The notes beneath the pieces are model-generated. The model was not told the origin of the DNA. It was given only the letters and a program-made list of their open reading frames with translations, and ran no database searches. A stretch of 52,225 bases of DNA from contig NZ_LJSD01000041.1 in the NCBI RefSeq assembly GCF_001303895.1, positions 1 through 52,225 of the forward strand. The letters run 5' to 3'. Position 1 is the stretch's first letter. Each line of letters starts with the position of its first letter. This document shows, piece by piece, positions 34,261 through 42,242 of this stretch. This DNA comes from Mesorhizobium sp. 1M-11 (GTDB lineage Bacteria; Pseudomonadota; Alphaproteobacteria; Rhizobiales; Rhizobiaceae). Both the position numbers and the translations under genes were made by a program.

Positions 34261-35055
34261 ATGGTGAGCGCCGTGGAACAGTCGAAGAAAGACGTCATCC
34301 GGGAAACCGACGCCCAGTCGATCCAGTTGGCTAAAACGCTGCTTCGCACGGCGCGCCATGGGGCGCTTGCCGTCATCGATCCGGCCTCGGGCACGCCCCT
34401 TGCCAGCCGCGTTGGCGTCGCCACCGACATCGATGGAACGCCGCTTATCCTGATCTCCATGCTCGCCCCGCATACGGGTGCTCTGCTTGCCGATTCACGC
34501 TGCTCCTTGCTGGTGGGCGAACCAGGCAAGGGCGATGCTCTCGCTCACCCGCGCATGACGCTGGTCTGTCGCGCCACCCGGCTGGAGCGAGGCACACCTG
34601 AACAGATCCGGGCAGAACGGCGCTATCTCAACCGCAATCCCAAGGCCAAGCTTTATGTCGGCCTCGGGGATTTTTCCTTCTTCCGGCTCGAGATCGAGCG
34701 CGCCTCACTCAATGGCGGCTTCGGAAAGGCTTATCTGCTGGATCATTCGGATCTGATCGTGAACGGCGCGATCAATGATGCATTGGCTGAAAGCGAGCAG
34801 TCCGCGCTCGACCACATGAACAGCGAGCATCTCGAAGCGATTGCGGTCTATGCCCATCACTACGCCAAAGCAGGCAACGACGGTTGGACGCTGACCGGAT
34901 TTGACGCGGATGGAATGGATCTGGTCAATGGCGATCGGGCGGAACGCGTCTTCTTTCCCAACCGGCTGGAAACGCAGCAGGATCTGCGCAAGACACTCGT
35001 GGAGATGGCGAAGGCTGGCCGCGCTGCCGCAGAACACGAAACCTTCAGAACTTGA
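34261..35055 (+). CDS. HugZ-like heme-utilisation / PPOX-fold protein with DUF2470
   Basis: This protein of about 264 residues begins MVSAVEQSKKDVIRETDAQS. Residues about 20-165 are a split-barrel domain (LLRTARHGALAVIDPASGTP, CSLLVGEPGKGDALAHPRMT) and the C-terminal part is a DUF2470-like domain (ALDHMNSEHLEAIAVYAHHY). HugZ/HutZ proteins of this design bind heme and degrade it or take part in heme use. The start is uncertain: a GTG at 34237 directly after the upstream stop and a GTG at 34273 are alternatives. No heme-uptake genes are nearby. Confidence 0.8.
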   Translation: MVSAVEQSKKDVIRETDAQSIQLAKTLLRTARHGALAVIDPASGTPLASRVGVATDIDGTPLILISMLAPHTGALLADSRCSLLVGEPGKGDALAHPRMTLVCRATRLERGTPEQIRAERRYLNRNPKAKLYVGLGDFSFFRLEIERASLNGGFGKAYLLDHSDLIVNGAINDALAESEQSALDHMNSEHLEAIAVYAHHYAKAGNDGWTLTGFDADGMDLVNGDRAERVFFPNRLETQQDLRKTLVEMAKAGRAAAEHETFRT

Positions 35056-35114
35056 GCGAAAATTGAACTGCCGATCACAGAGCTGTGACCTAAGGTTGCA
35101 TCCGACACTTGCAT

Positions 35115-35132
35115 CACTTAATAAAATTAGTG
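35115..35132. promoter_or_regulatory. AT-rich inverted repeat before ArsR-family gene, candidate autoregulatory site
   Basis: CACT and AGTG arms bracket TAATAAAATT, within a larger TCACT ... AGTGA symmetry (35114-35141). It overlaps a possible promoter (TTGCAT, about 18 bp, TATGAG) just ahead of the regulator gene. The ATTAG half resembles, but does not exactly match, the published NolR site. Confidence 0.35.
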
Positions 35133-35161
35133 TATGAGTGAATCATAACGCCATTGCCCCC

Positions 35162-35527
35162 ATGGCTTCCGTGCAGAAGAAAGGTGGGCATTTGATGCTT
35201 CCAGAAAACCAGGTGACCGAAACCGCCGCCGCGTTCCTCACGCTCATGGGCAACGAGAAACGCCTCGCCATCATGAATCATCTCATCGATGATGAATTGA
35301 CGGTGGGAACGATCGCCGAAAAGGTGGATCTCAGCCAATCTGCTCTCTCGCAGCATCTGGCGAAGCTACGCGCGTTCGGTCTCGTCCAGACGCGCCGCGA
35401 CCGACAGATGATCTACTATTCCTGCCGCTCGGACGCCGTTCGCCAATTGCTTCGGACTCTCGGTACGATTTTCGGCGGCAGCTCCGAAGCGCAGCAGCCT
35501 TCGCGGTTTCTTGGCACCGGCAACTGA
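35162..35527 (+). CDS. ArsR-family transcriptional regulator, NolR-like
   Basis: This winged-helix regulator of about 121 residues starts MASVQKKGGHLMLPENQVTE; an internal ATG at 35195 with a better ribosome site is an alternative. The DNA-binding part reads TIAEKVDLSQSALSQHLAKL and the wing VQTRRDRQMIYYS. No metal-binding cysteine pair of the arsenic type is present, so it is a non-metal ArsR protein. In overall design, with the LSQSALSQHL helix, it resembles NolR of Sinorhizobium, a regulator of nodulation and growth-phase genes; that link is tentative. Confidence 0.82.
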   Translation: MASVQKKGGHLMLPENQVTETAAAFLTLMGNEKRLAIMNHLIDDELTVGTIAEKVDLSQSALSQHLAKLRAFGLVQTRRDRQMIYYSCRSDAVRQLLRTLGTIFGGSSEAQQPSRFLGTGN

Positions 35528-35702
35528 GCGCGATAGATCGTCCTGGTTGTATTGATATCGGTGAACCCAGCCATGCAGCCGTGGAAGGCTGCAATATGGA
35601 TGGCTTCCGAAACCAAGCCCATCCCGCTATAGCGACCGAGACGTCTGAGCCGGATAGACATCGGCGCAGGCATGAAAACCTTTCGCTTCCCACCGGTCGC
35701 TG

Positions 35703-36506
35703 ATGGAAACCATTCGTATCGATGATCCGGAAGATCCTCGGGTCGCTCCATATCTCGACATTCGCGAGCGCGATCTCGTCGGCAGACAAGGACGCTTCAT
35801 CGCCGAAGGCAAGGTCGTCCTGAACGTGCTTTTGAACAGCAGCCGTTTCCAGGCCGAATCCATGCTCGTGCTGGAAAACCGCCTCTCTGGCCTCGACGAG
35901 ACCTTCAAAGAGGTGCCGGCGCAGGTGCCTGTCTATGTGACCAGTCGCCAGGTCATGGATCGTATCGTCGGCTTTCCCATTCACCGCGGCATATTGGCTG
36001 CAGGAAAGAAGGGGACACCCCTGCAGGTCGGCGACATCCTCGACACGCTCCCGCAAAAGGCGTTGGTCATCGTGGCCGTCGGCATCGCCAACCATGACAA
36101 TCTGGGAGCGATCTTCCGCAACGCGGCTGCCTTTGGCGCTGACGCGGTTTTGATCGACCCGACCTGCTGCGATCCTCTCTATCGCAAGGCGATCCGGGTT
36201 TCGGTCGGTGCCGCGCTGAAGGTGCCGTTTGCAACCGTTCCGGATCCCGCCGTCCTGGCTGCCGACCTCATAGCCAGAGGCTTCGAGAGTTTCGCACTCT
36301 CTCCGCGCGGCGACACGAATATTCGCAACGTCGAGCCACATCCGAAGGCCGCCCTCTATCTCGGCACGGAAGGAGAAGGCCTGCCGGCTGCCCTGTTGGC
36401 GCGAATGCAAACGCTACGCATTGAGATGGCCAAAGACTTCGACAGCCTGAATGTCGCCGCTGCTTCGGCCATCGCCCTGCATCACTTCTCTGCAAACGGC
36501 CGTTGA
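35703..36506 (+). CDS. SpoU/TrmH-family RNA methyltransferase
   Basis: This 267-residue protein has the three SPOUT motifs: NHDNLGAIFRNAAAFGADAV, ALYLGTEGEGLPAALLARM and KDFDSLNVAAASAIALHHF. The N-terminal part is the substrate-binding domain (ERDLVGRQGRFIAEGKVVLN). These enzymes 2'-O-methylate ribose in rRNA or tRNA using S-adenosylmethionine through a knotted fold. The target nucleotide is unknown. It stands alone, 175 bp after the ArsR gene. Confidence 0.9.
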   Translation: METIRIDDPEDPRVAPYLDIRERDLVGRQGRFIAEGKVVLNVLLNSSRFQAESMLVLENRLSGLDETFKEVPAQVPVYVTSRQVMDRIVGFPIHRGILAAGKKGTPLQVGDILDTLPQKALVIVAVGIANHDNLGAIFRNAAAFGADAVLIDPTCCDPLYRKAIRVSVGAALKVPFATVPDPAVLAADLIARGFESFALSPRGDTNIRNVEPHPKAALYLGTEGEGLPAALLARMQTLRIEMAKDFDSLNVAAASAIALHHFSANGR

Positions 36507-36551
36507 GCCTCAGGGCGATTTGGGCGGATAAGAAACTCTGGTTTTGCCAGG

Positions 36552-36594
36552 CCAGAGCAATTCCAGCAAAAGTACAAAAGCGGAAACGCTCTGG
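36552..36594. repeat. Short rhizobial intergenic repeat with CCAGAGC/GCTCTGG stem, between convergent genes
   Basis: CCAGAGC (36552-36558) and GCTCTGG (36588-36594) are perfect inverted arms enclosing AATTCCAGCAAAAG. From memory, the CAGAGCAATTCCAGCAAAAG wording recurs between genes in Mesorhizobium-like genomes. Its place between two convergent stops suggests it acts as a transcription end, but there is no good T-run. Confidence 0.5.
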
Positions 36595-36599
36595 AAGCG

Positions 36600-37850
36600 T
36601 CAGCTGGGCGAAGCCGCCTTTTGCAGTGCCCGCACCCGTTCGGCAATGCTGCGGATTGCAGCACCATCTTCGGTTCCGCTTCCCTGCCCTTCAGAGGCGG
36701 CAAGCGCTTTGGCGACTTCCGAATTCGGCCCTTCCAGCGTGGCTGTGAGCGTGATGATTTCAGCCGCGAGATCCTGCATCTGCTCGCGCAGAAGCGCACC
36801 CTCGCGTTGTTCTCTCACTCCCCCGTCGCGCTGACCGGTTTCGAATGAAGAGGCGCCCCCTCGCAGTTTCTTGTTCTCGCGAACAAGCGTGGTGAGCCTT
36901 GCCTCCAACCGTTCGCGGTCATTGTTGAGCTTGGCGACTGCCTCTTCGGTGTCGCCCGTGGTCCCGGAAATCAGAGGGGACAAAAGCAGAGGAGAGAGTT
37001 GCATCGCGCGATCCTCTTGCGGGCGTTGCGCGCCGTTGGCCACGGCGCCTGGTTCGTTGACGAAAACGTCCGTCTTCAGCCCCTTCTTCTTCATCTCTTC
37101 CTTGAGCCTCGCCAACTCCCGCTCGCGCCGATCCAGCGTTTCATCGCGGTCTGCCAACGTCGAGAGAAGACGCTCCAGCTTCCGTTCCCGATCCGCCAGC
37201 TTCTTCTTCTCGTTCGCAAGCGCCTCGATGGCTGCCTTGCCCTCTGTCATCATGTCCTGATGGCGCTTGTCCACTTCCTTGCGCTGAGCCCGCAACACCG
37301 AGACATCGTTGTTCAGTTTTTCGATCTCCGATTCGCGCGCGACCAGTTCGATCTGCCTGTTCGAGGACGAGAAGCTGGCTTCTTCATACAGCTGGCCAAG
37401 TTTCTCGATCTCTTCCTTCTTCTTCGCCGCATCTCCCTCGAGAGTAGCGAGCTTCCCGGACAAGCGCTCGATATCGGCCACGCGCTGCTGCAACTGCGTC
37501 TGCAATTCACTGCCGGCGGCTTCCAGCGTGGCGATGGTCTCACCCTTCTGAACCACTTCGCTTGCGGCCAGCTTCAACTCCTCGCGAACGCGGTTGATTT
37601 CGATGAAGCGGTCATTGGCCATTTCCCTGGAGGTTTTGGCATCCATCTCCAGCCGGCGTGCCGTCACGGCAAACTCGGCGCGCAGGCGATCCTTATCCGC
37701 GGCGATTTCCGTAGAGGTAAGCGGCATTGCAGCCTGGATTCGTTTTTTTGTCAGGGCGACGGCCCGCCGCCAGGCAGCAGGCGCAATCAGGACGACCAAA
37801 AACCCGGCACACAGGAAACCGAGAAGGAAGAAGAGGATCGACTGAACCAA
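36600..37850 (-). CDS. Membrane-anchored coiled-coil protein
   Basis: This 416-residue protein begins with a single membrane helix (SILFFLLGFLCAGFLVVLIA) and then has long heptad-rich coiled coil from about residue 45 to 265, with VREELKLAASEVVQKGETIA and many Glu/Lys pairs. A flexible segment with PLLLSPLISGTTGD follows, then a second coiled coil to the C-terminus. The body is probably cytoplasmic. I do not recognise an enzymatic motif; a structural or scaffold role is likely. Coiled-coil proteins of this design are widespread in rhizobia. Confidence 0.8.
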   Translation of the reverse strand: MVQSILFFLLGFLCAGFLVVLIAPAAWRRAVALTKKRIQAAMPLTSTEIAADKDRLRAEFAVTARRLEMDAKTSREMANDRFIEINRVREELKLAASEVVQKGETIATLEAAGSELQTQLQQRVADIERLSGKLATLEGDAAKKKEEIEKLGQLYEEASFSSSNRQIELVARESEIEKLNNDVSVLRAQRKEVDKRHQDMMTEGKAAIEALANEKKKLADRERKLERLLSTLADRDETLDRRERELARLKEEMKKKGLKTDVFVNEPGAVANGAQRPQEDRAMQLSPLLLSPLISGTTGDTEEAVAKLNNDRERLEARLTTLVRENKKLRGGASSFETGQRDGGVREQREGALLREQMQDLAAEIITLTATLEGPNSEVAKALAASEGQGSGTEDGAAIRSIAERVRALQKAASPS

Positions 37851-38000
37851 GATGGTCTATCCGTTAAGTTCGGCTGCTCGCGCCGGGGTAGACGAAATTT
37901 TGCATGGTCTGGCAGGCAAAATCCAGTATTCGGCACCCTGTATTTCGGCGGGTTGTGGCCTCTCTTCCACAATCCGCCGATCACTCTCAACCAGTTCGGG

Positions 38001-38582
38001 TCAAAAAGGGTTCCAGGTCGGCTGCTGGGTGAGCTTCAGATAGCCCAGGTTGACACCAAGCCTGGCACCGACGCCGGTTCGGATCGGCACCAGGAGCACG
38101 TTACCGGACTTGAGGACGTTGAAGCCAAGGCCCGCAATCACATAGGCCGAGCCCGCAACGCCGCCGAACCGATTATAGAGGTTGCTGACGTCATCGAGAT
38201 TGTAGACTAGCACCATGACCCTGGAGCCCTGTCCACCGAAATCCCAGCCAAGCGACGGTCCTTGCCAATAGACTTTATGGTCGCCGGCATTCTTGGTGTA
38301 CAGCTTGCCTTCACCATAGGTGAGACCACCCACGAACGCGCCAGAACCTTCCTCGCCCAGCACGTAGCCGTTCGGCAGGCCGTAGGTGGAGAAAATCTTC
38401 TCGACTACGGTGGCCAAGCCACCCGAGGTTTCGCCGAAGAACTTGTGGCCCGAATCAACGATTTCCTGCGACGTGTACTGCTGGGCGTACGAAGCCTGGA
38501 GCGAAAGGGTGAAAAAGCCCAACAGGGCGATCGTCAGAGCGAGAGCGCGGGGAATGCGCCAATCGCGAAATCGGGAATGCAT
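38001..38582 (-). CDS. Exported DUF1134 / YSC84-like protein
   Basis: This 193-residue protein starts at the ATG at 38582 (MHSRFRDWRIPRALALTIAL) and has a signal peptide cleaved near ASYAQQ. The mature part, FGGQGSRVMVLVYNLDDVSN, SAYVIAGLGFNVLKSGNVLL and RTGVGARLGVNLGYLKLTQQ, fits DUF1134, a small glycine-rich periplasmic family related in look to YSC84 lipid-binding domains. The role is unknown. A longer frame reaching 38888 would put the signal far from the N-terminus and is unlikely. Confidence 0.85.
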   Translation of the reverse strand: MHSRFRDWRIPRALALTIALLGFFTLSLQASYAQQYTSQEIVDSGHKFFGETSGGLATVVEKIFSTYGLPNGYVLGEEGSGAFVGGLTYGEGKLYTKNAGDHKVYWQGPSLGWDFGGQGSRVMVLVYNLDDVSNLYNRFGGVAGSAYVIAGLGFNVLKSGNVLLVPIRTGVGARLGVNLGYLKLTQQPTWNPF

Positions 38583-38905
38583 GCTTCCAATCTCCGTCTG
38601 GGAGCACCTTCGCCGACGCCTCGCACCCGCGACTCTCAATCGGCCGCTTCCGGTGCCATTCCCTGGCAAACTATGCCGTAATCGTTTTTCAACCATTAAG
38701 TTCTCACATGATGATGGCGGTTCGAAGGCCGGTCCGAGGGTTTCTACCGGTCGAACCGGCGCAATGCGCCATATGCGACATCTCCGGATTGGTTGCTCCA
38801 CCCGAACGCGCCGTATATCCAGACGGAACTGGGGAGAGCGTGATTCGCGCGGTCGGTGCGCTGGGTGGATGTCCAAGCGCTGTTGCATCTTTTCTCGAGG
38901 GTTCC

Positions 38906-39535
38906 ATGGCTGACCTTTTCACACTTACTCCTTCCGAACTTGCCGCACTGCTGTGCAGCAAGGTCTGCCACGACATCATCTCGCCGGTCGGCGCGATCAA
39001 CAATGGCTTGGAACTGCTCGATGAAGGCGGCGCCGATGAAGACGCCATGAACCTCATTCGACAGAGCGCCCGCAATGCCTCGGCTCGACTGCAGTTTGCC
39101 CGCATTGCCTATGGTGCCGCGGGATCGGCAGGCATGCTCATCGACACTGGGGACGCCGAAGCGGTCACGATCGCCTACCTCAAGAACGAAAAACCTGAAT
39201 TGACCTGGACGGGTAGCCGAGCCCTGCTGCCCAAAAACAAGGTCAAGTTGCTCCTGAACCTCGTTTTGATCGCCAACGCGGCTATTCCACGAGGCGGCAG
39301 ACTCTCCGTGACGCTGGAGGAGCTGGAAACCGAACCGCGCTTCACTCTTTCGGCGAGCGGCCCGATGTTGCGGGTTCCACCGAAATTCCTCGAGCTTCAC
39401 TCGGGCGGCAAGCCAGAAGAGCCGATCGACGCTCATTCGGTCCAGCCCTATTATACGCTGCTCCTCGCGCGAGACGCCGGCATGACCATTACGATCCGCG
39501 CCACGGCAGATGAGATCGTTCTGGCGGCTGCGTAA
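38906..39535 (+). CDS. chpT: Histidine phosphotransferase ChpT
   Basis: This 209-residue protein starts MADLFTLTPSELAALLCSKV; the next residues CHDIISPVGAINNGLELL hold phosphoacceptor His22 of the dimerisation and phosphotransfer domain. The C-terminal part is a degenerate ATPase-like fold (NKVKLLLNLVLIANAAIPRG, FTLSASGPMLRVPP). ChpT carries phosphate from the hybrid kinase CckA to CtrA and CpdR in alphaproteobacteria. ctrA is only 0.6 kb away, which supports the call. The upstream 323 bp contain two GAnTC sites and no gene I can support. Confidence 0.93.
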   Translation: MADLFTLTPSELAALLCSKVCHDIISPVGAINNGLELLDEGGADEDAMNLIRQSARNASARLQFARIAYGAAGSAGMLIDTGDAEAVTIAYLKNEKPELTWTGSRALLPKNKVKLLLNLVLIANAAIPRGGRLSVTLEELETEPRFTLSASGPMLRVPPKFLELHSGGKPEEPIDAHSVQPYYTLLLARDAGMTITIRATADEIVLAAA

Positions 39536-39727
39536 TCAACAGGGCCACGGGCCAATTCAACATGGGCATTCGCGCCGCCGAGTACGGCTTGCCGATCAGC
39601 CCCCGCCCGCACGAGGCTTGCAGTCTCGTGCAAATTTTACGCATTGCCTTTTCCGCTTTTTAAATGCCCTGCCCTAATATCTGAGGCGAAGGGCAGGATC
39701 CGCATGATACGCGGAAAGGGGATTGGC

Positions 39728-40168
39728 ATGAAACGCTGCATGTTCGTCGACAAGTCGAGCGTGATCCGCAAGGTCGCCAAGCGCATCCTGACCAGTGAGA
39801 GCATGCTGGTCGTGGAAGCCACTGCAGGCAGGGAAGCAATCGACCTCTGCTCCGCAGAAATGCCGGACATCATCGTTTTTGACGTATCGCTGCAGGATAT
39901 GCAGCTCCCCGAGTTTATCGGTCACATCCGTTCGCTCGGTAGCCCGGTCGTCCCGCAGATCGTCGCCCTTTTGGTGGAGCTCGATCTCGGCGCCATCATG
40001 CGCGCGAAGCGTGCAGGCGCGCATGGCTACCTGCTGAAACCCTTCAACCGTGTCCAGTTGCTTGATCGCTTTCGCGCGCTGCAGGCCAGCCGGGACACGG
40101 CACGCACCAGGACAGCAGCGCCAACAAAAAACCCGGCACAGGCCGGGTCTTTCGACATTCGACTGTAG
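39728..40168 (+). CDS. Single-domain response-regulator-like protein, degenerate acidic pocket
   Basis: This 146-residue protein starts at the ATG at 39728 (MKRCMFVDKSSVIRKVAKRI). It has one receiver domain with phosphoacceptor Asp52 (IIVFDVSLQDM) and the conserved Lys104 (GYLLKPF). The usual pair of acids after beta-1 is Asp8-Lys9 instead of Asp-Asp, and the conserved Thr/Ser after beta-4 is replaced in QIVALLVELD. It lies between chpT and ctrA, so it is a likely accessory to that phosphorelay. Its last codons overlap the hairpin that probably terminates ctrA. Confidence 0.85.
   Translation: MKRCMFVDKSSVIRKVAKRILTSESMLVVEATAGREAIDLCSAEMPDIIVFDVSLQDMQLPEFIGHIRSLGSPVVPQIVALLVELDLGAIMRAKRAGAHGYLLKPFNRVQLLDRFRALQASRDTARTRTAAPTKNPAQAGSFDIRL
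40131..40148 (-). terminator. ctrA terminator, embedded in the 3' end of the receiver gene
   Basis: ACCCGGC-ACAG-GCCGGGT is a perfect 7-bp stem. Read leftward it is followed by TTTTTTGTT, a proper T-run, 27 bp after the ctrA stop. On the plus strand it lies in the last codons of the receiver gene and is followed only by CTTTC. Confidence 0.8.
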
Positions 40169-40174
40169 GCGCGA

Positions 40175-40870
40175 TCAGGCGCTTTCGCGGATCTCTTCCG
40201 GCTCGCGCAGCACGTAGCCGCGCCCCCAAACCGTTTCGATGTAATTCTGGCCGCCGGAGGCTGCGTCGAGTTTCTTGCGTAGCTTGCAGATGAAGACGTC
40301 GATGATCTTCAATTCCGGTTCGTCCATGCCGCCATAGAGGTGGTTGAGGAACATTTCCTTGGTCAGTGTGGTGCCCTTGCGCAGCGAGAGCAGTTCCAGC
40401 ATCTGATATTCCTTGCCGGTCAGATGCACGCGCTGGCCGCTGACTTCGACGGTCTTGGCGTCGAGATTGACGATCAGCTCGCCGGTCGCGATGACCGACT
40501 GGGCATGACCCTTGGAGCGGCGCACGATAGCGTGGATGCGGGCGACCAATTCGTCCTTATGGAATGGCTTGGTCATATAGTCGTCGGCGCCGAAACCGAG
40601 ACCGCGCACCTTGTCTTCGATGCCAGCCATGCCTGACAGGATCAGGATGGGCGTCTTGACCTTGGAGAGGCGCAGCGTGCGCAGCACTTCGTAGCCCGAC
40701 ATATCCGGGAGGTTCAGGTCCAGCAGAATGATGTCGTAGTCGTAGAGCTTGCCGAGATCGACGCCCTCTTCACCGAGATCGGTGGTGTAGACGTTGAAGC
40801 TTTCGGACTTGAGCATCAGCTCGATGCTCTGAGCGGTTGCACTGTCGTCTTCTATCAGCAGAACGCGCAT
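40175..40870 (-). CDS. ctrA: Cell-cycle master response regulator CtrA
   Basis: This 231-residue OmpR-type regulator begins [20 protein letters not shown], with Asp51 in [20 protein letters not shown] as phosphoacceptor and the conserved TKPFHKDEL. The C-terminal winged helix includes [40 protein letters not shown] and [19 protein letters not shown], all hallmarks of CtrA. It controls DNA replication, division and motility genes in alphaproteobacteria. The C-terminal tail EIRESA lacks the paired alanines of the Caulobacter degradation tag. The 5' region holds GAnTC sites and CtrA-like half-sites, suggesting CcrM and autoregulatory control. Confidence 0.97.
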   Translation of the reverse strand: MRVLLIEDDSATAQSIELMLKSESFNVYTTDLGEEGVDLGKLYDYDIILLDLNLPDMSGYEVLRTLRLSKVKTPILILSGMAGIEDKVRGLGFGADDYMTKPFHKDELVARIHAIVRRSKGHAQSVIATGELIVNLDAKTVEVSGQRVHLTGKEYQMLELLSLRKGTTLTKEMFLNHLYGGMDEPELKIIDVFICKLRKKLDAASGGQNYIETVWGRGYVLREPEEIRESA

Positions 40871-41312
40871 TTTATTCCCCTTTCTGCTGCCGAACCTGAC
40901 CCGTCCGGGACCGGAGCAGTGATTGCCTGAGCCGAAGCTGCCACTGAATGGTTAACAAATCCTAATTTCGCGTTCAAAGCGATACCAGAAATTTTAACCT
41001 CTTTCCACACACACTTGAATCCAAACACGATTCATCGCGTCAAATTTTGATTCAGCACATTAAGAAAGTGCCGTAACCGACTCAACGGACTCATCTCTTA
41101 CGTCCCGCGCCCGGGCCGAAATTTTTACCCGGCCTTAAGCCCTGACCCGTATGATTAACAATGCCCGTAAACGAATGGTTACCGTTCGGAAAAAATCTTA
41201 GGACTTTGTTTTCCATAGAGTTCCGAAAATCGGGGGGAACACGGGCGACACGGAAGCCTTGCAAGGCCAGCGAGGCGATAGTGCAAGTGTGCGTTGGCAG
41301 GAGTACCGAATC
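40871..41312. promoter_or_regulatory. ctrA / fliJ divergent control region with GAnTC cluster and CtrA-like half-sites
   Basis: This 442-bp gap has no gene I can support. It is AT-richer than its surroundings. GAnTC sites stand at 41017-41021, 41029-41033, 41049-41053, 41079-41083 and 41088-41092, with a sixth at 41308-41312. Half-sites like TTAACCAT occur as ATGGTTAA (40948-40955, exact reverse complement), TTAACCTC (40994-41001, two mismatches) and TTAACAAT (41155-41162, one mismatch). No full TTAA-N7-TTAA was found. Several promoters for ctrA are likely here; exact starts cannot be set. Confidence 0.6.
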
Positions 41313-41690
41313 ATGAAGTCACGCGAGAACCTCGTTCGACTGAAGCAATTTCAGGTGAATGAGAAACGCCGGCAGCTTCTGCAGCTGGACATGATGATCG
41401 CAGAATTCGAGCGCATGGCCGGAGAACTGGAGTTCCAGATCACCGCCGAGGAAAAGAAAGCCGGCATCACCGACATCAATCATTTCGCCTATCCAACGTT
41501 CGCCAAGGCGGCAAGGCTGCGGCGCGACAATCTCAGGAATTCGCAGGCGGATCTCGCTCAGCAGCGCAGCGCTGCAGAAGCCCTCCTCAACGAAGCCGAG
41601 GCCGAATTGGCGAAGGCGGAGATGCTGGAATCGCGTGATTCGCGCGTACGCGAACCGGAAACCAGCGGCCGCAGCGCGATGATCGGCTAA
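41313..41690 (+). CDS. fliJ: FliJ-like flagellar export chaperone
   Basis: This 125-residue protein (MKSRENLVRLKQFQVNEKRR) is almost wholly alpha-helical with heptads, including LLQLDMMIAEFERMAGELEF and LRRDNLRNSQADLAQQRSAA. Length, N-terminal R-x-L-x-x-FQV-x-E-x-R wording and coiled-coil form fit FliJ, a soluble part of the flagellar export gate. A fliJ-like gene divergent from ctrA is usual in rhizobia and Brucella, which supports the call. The start at 41313 is preceded by a weak AGGAG about 10 bases upstream. Confidence 0.8.
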   Translation: MKSRENLVRLKQFQVNEKRRQLLQLDMMIAEFERMAGELEFQITAEEKKAGITDINHFAYPTFAKAARLRRDNLRNSQADLAQQRSAAEALLNEAEAELAKAEMLESRDSRVREPETSGRSAMIG

Positions 41691-41757
41691 CCGCGCGATC
41701 ACCCTTCCCGGTTTTGTAAAAGCCAACGCAATCTTGCAGGCCAGCCGCTGACAGCGA

Positions 41758-42156
41758 TCAGCCGGCTGCAGCCTGCTTGCCGCTTTCCTCCGCCGCGAGG
41801 CGCGCGCTTCTGATATCGGGCACATGCATTTCCGACCATGACCGAATCTGGTCGAGCAAGCCGGCGAGGTCATGCCCCAGCGCGGTTAGTTCATATTCCA
41901 CACGCGGCGGAATGACCGGAAAAATCTCGCGCAGAACCAGCCCGTCCCGTTCCAGCGTGCGCAGCGTCTGGGTCAGCATCTTCGGCGTAATGCCTTCCAT
42001 CTTCCGTGCCAGCTCGCCATGGCGCATGCGACCACGCCGCAACGCGCCGATCGTCAGATAGACCCATTTGCTCGACAACATCTCAAGCACCGCGTGCGAC
42101 GGACAGGTCCGCCGGAACGCGTCGTAGCCATAAGGTTCGCACTCATCGCTATACAT
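41758..42156 (-). CDS. HxlR-family transcriptional regulator
   Basis: This 132-residue winged-helix protein starts MYSDECEPYGYDAFRRTCPS at 42156. HxlR signatures are LEMLSSKWVYLTIGALRRGR, MRHGELARKMEGITPKMLTQ and TLRTLERDGLVLREIFPVIP. A cysteine near the N-terminus (FRRTCPS) sits where redox-sensing HxlR proteins such as YodB keep theirs. It is divergent from an MDR oxidoreductase gene with 86 bp between, a common regulator and target arrangement, and operator-like palindromes fill the gap. The longer frame to 42297 would run through the intergenic region into the partner gene. Confidence 0.9.
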   Translation of the reverse strand: MYSDECEPYGYDAFRRTCPSHAVLEMLSSKWVYLTIGALRRGRMRHGELARKMEGITPKMLTQTLRTLERDGLVLREIFPVIPPRVEYELTALGHDLAGLLDQIRSWSEMHVPDIRSARLAAEESGKQAAAG

Positions 42157-42159
42157 GGG

Positions 42160-42220
42160 GTACCTATATATCAAAAAGATACGTACTGGACAATGGATAG
42201 GCACTATCTTTTGTATAGTG
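42160..42220. promoter_or_regulatory. Paired AT-rich palindromes, candidate HxlR operators
   Basis: Site 1 is GTACCTAT (42160-42167) and ATACGTAC (42179-42186), inverted with one mismatch around ATATCAAAAAG. Site 2 is CACTAT-CTTTTGT-ATAGTG (42202-42220), perfect. The centres share AAAAG/CTTTT. Together they lie between the two divergent starts. Confidence 0.5.
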
Positions 42221-42242
42221 TAGATCAAAACAGGAGATACCC

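Noticed and set aside
33133..34473. 446-codon open frame on the minus strand
   Set aside because: It is antisense to the CaiB-like gene and the start of the HugZ-like gene, without motifs or a ribosome site.
36999..38210. 403-codon open frame on the plus strand
   Set aside because: It is antisense to the coiled-coil protein. Its leucine/phenylalanine-rich wording is the complement of Glu/Lys heptads.
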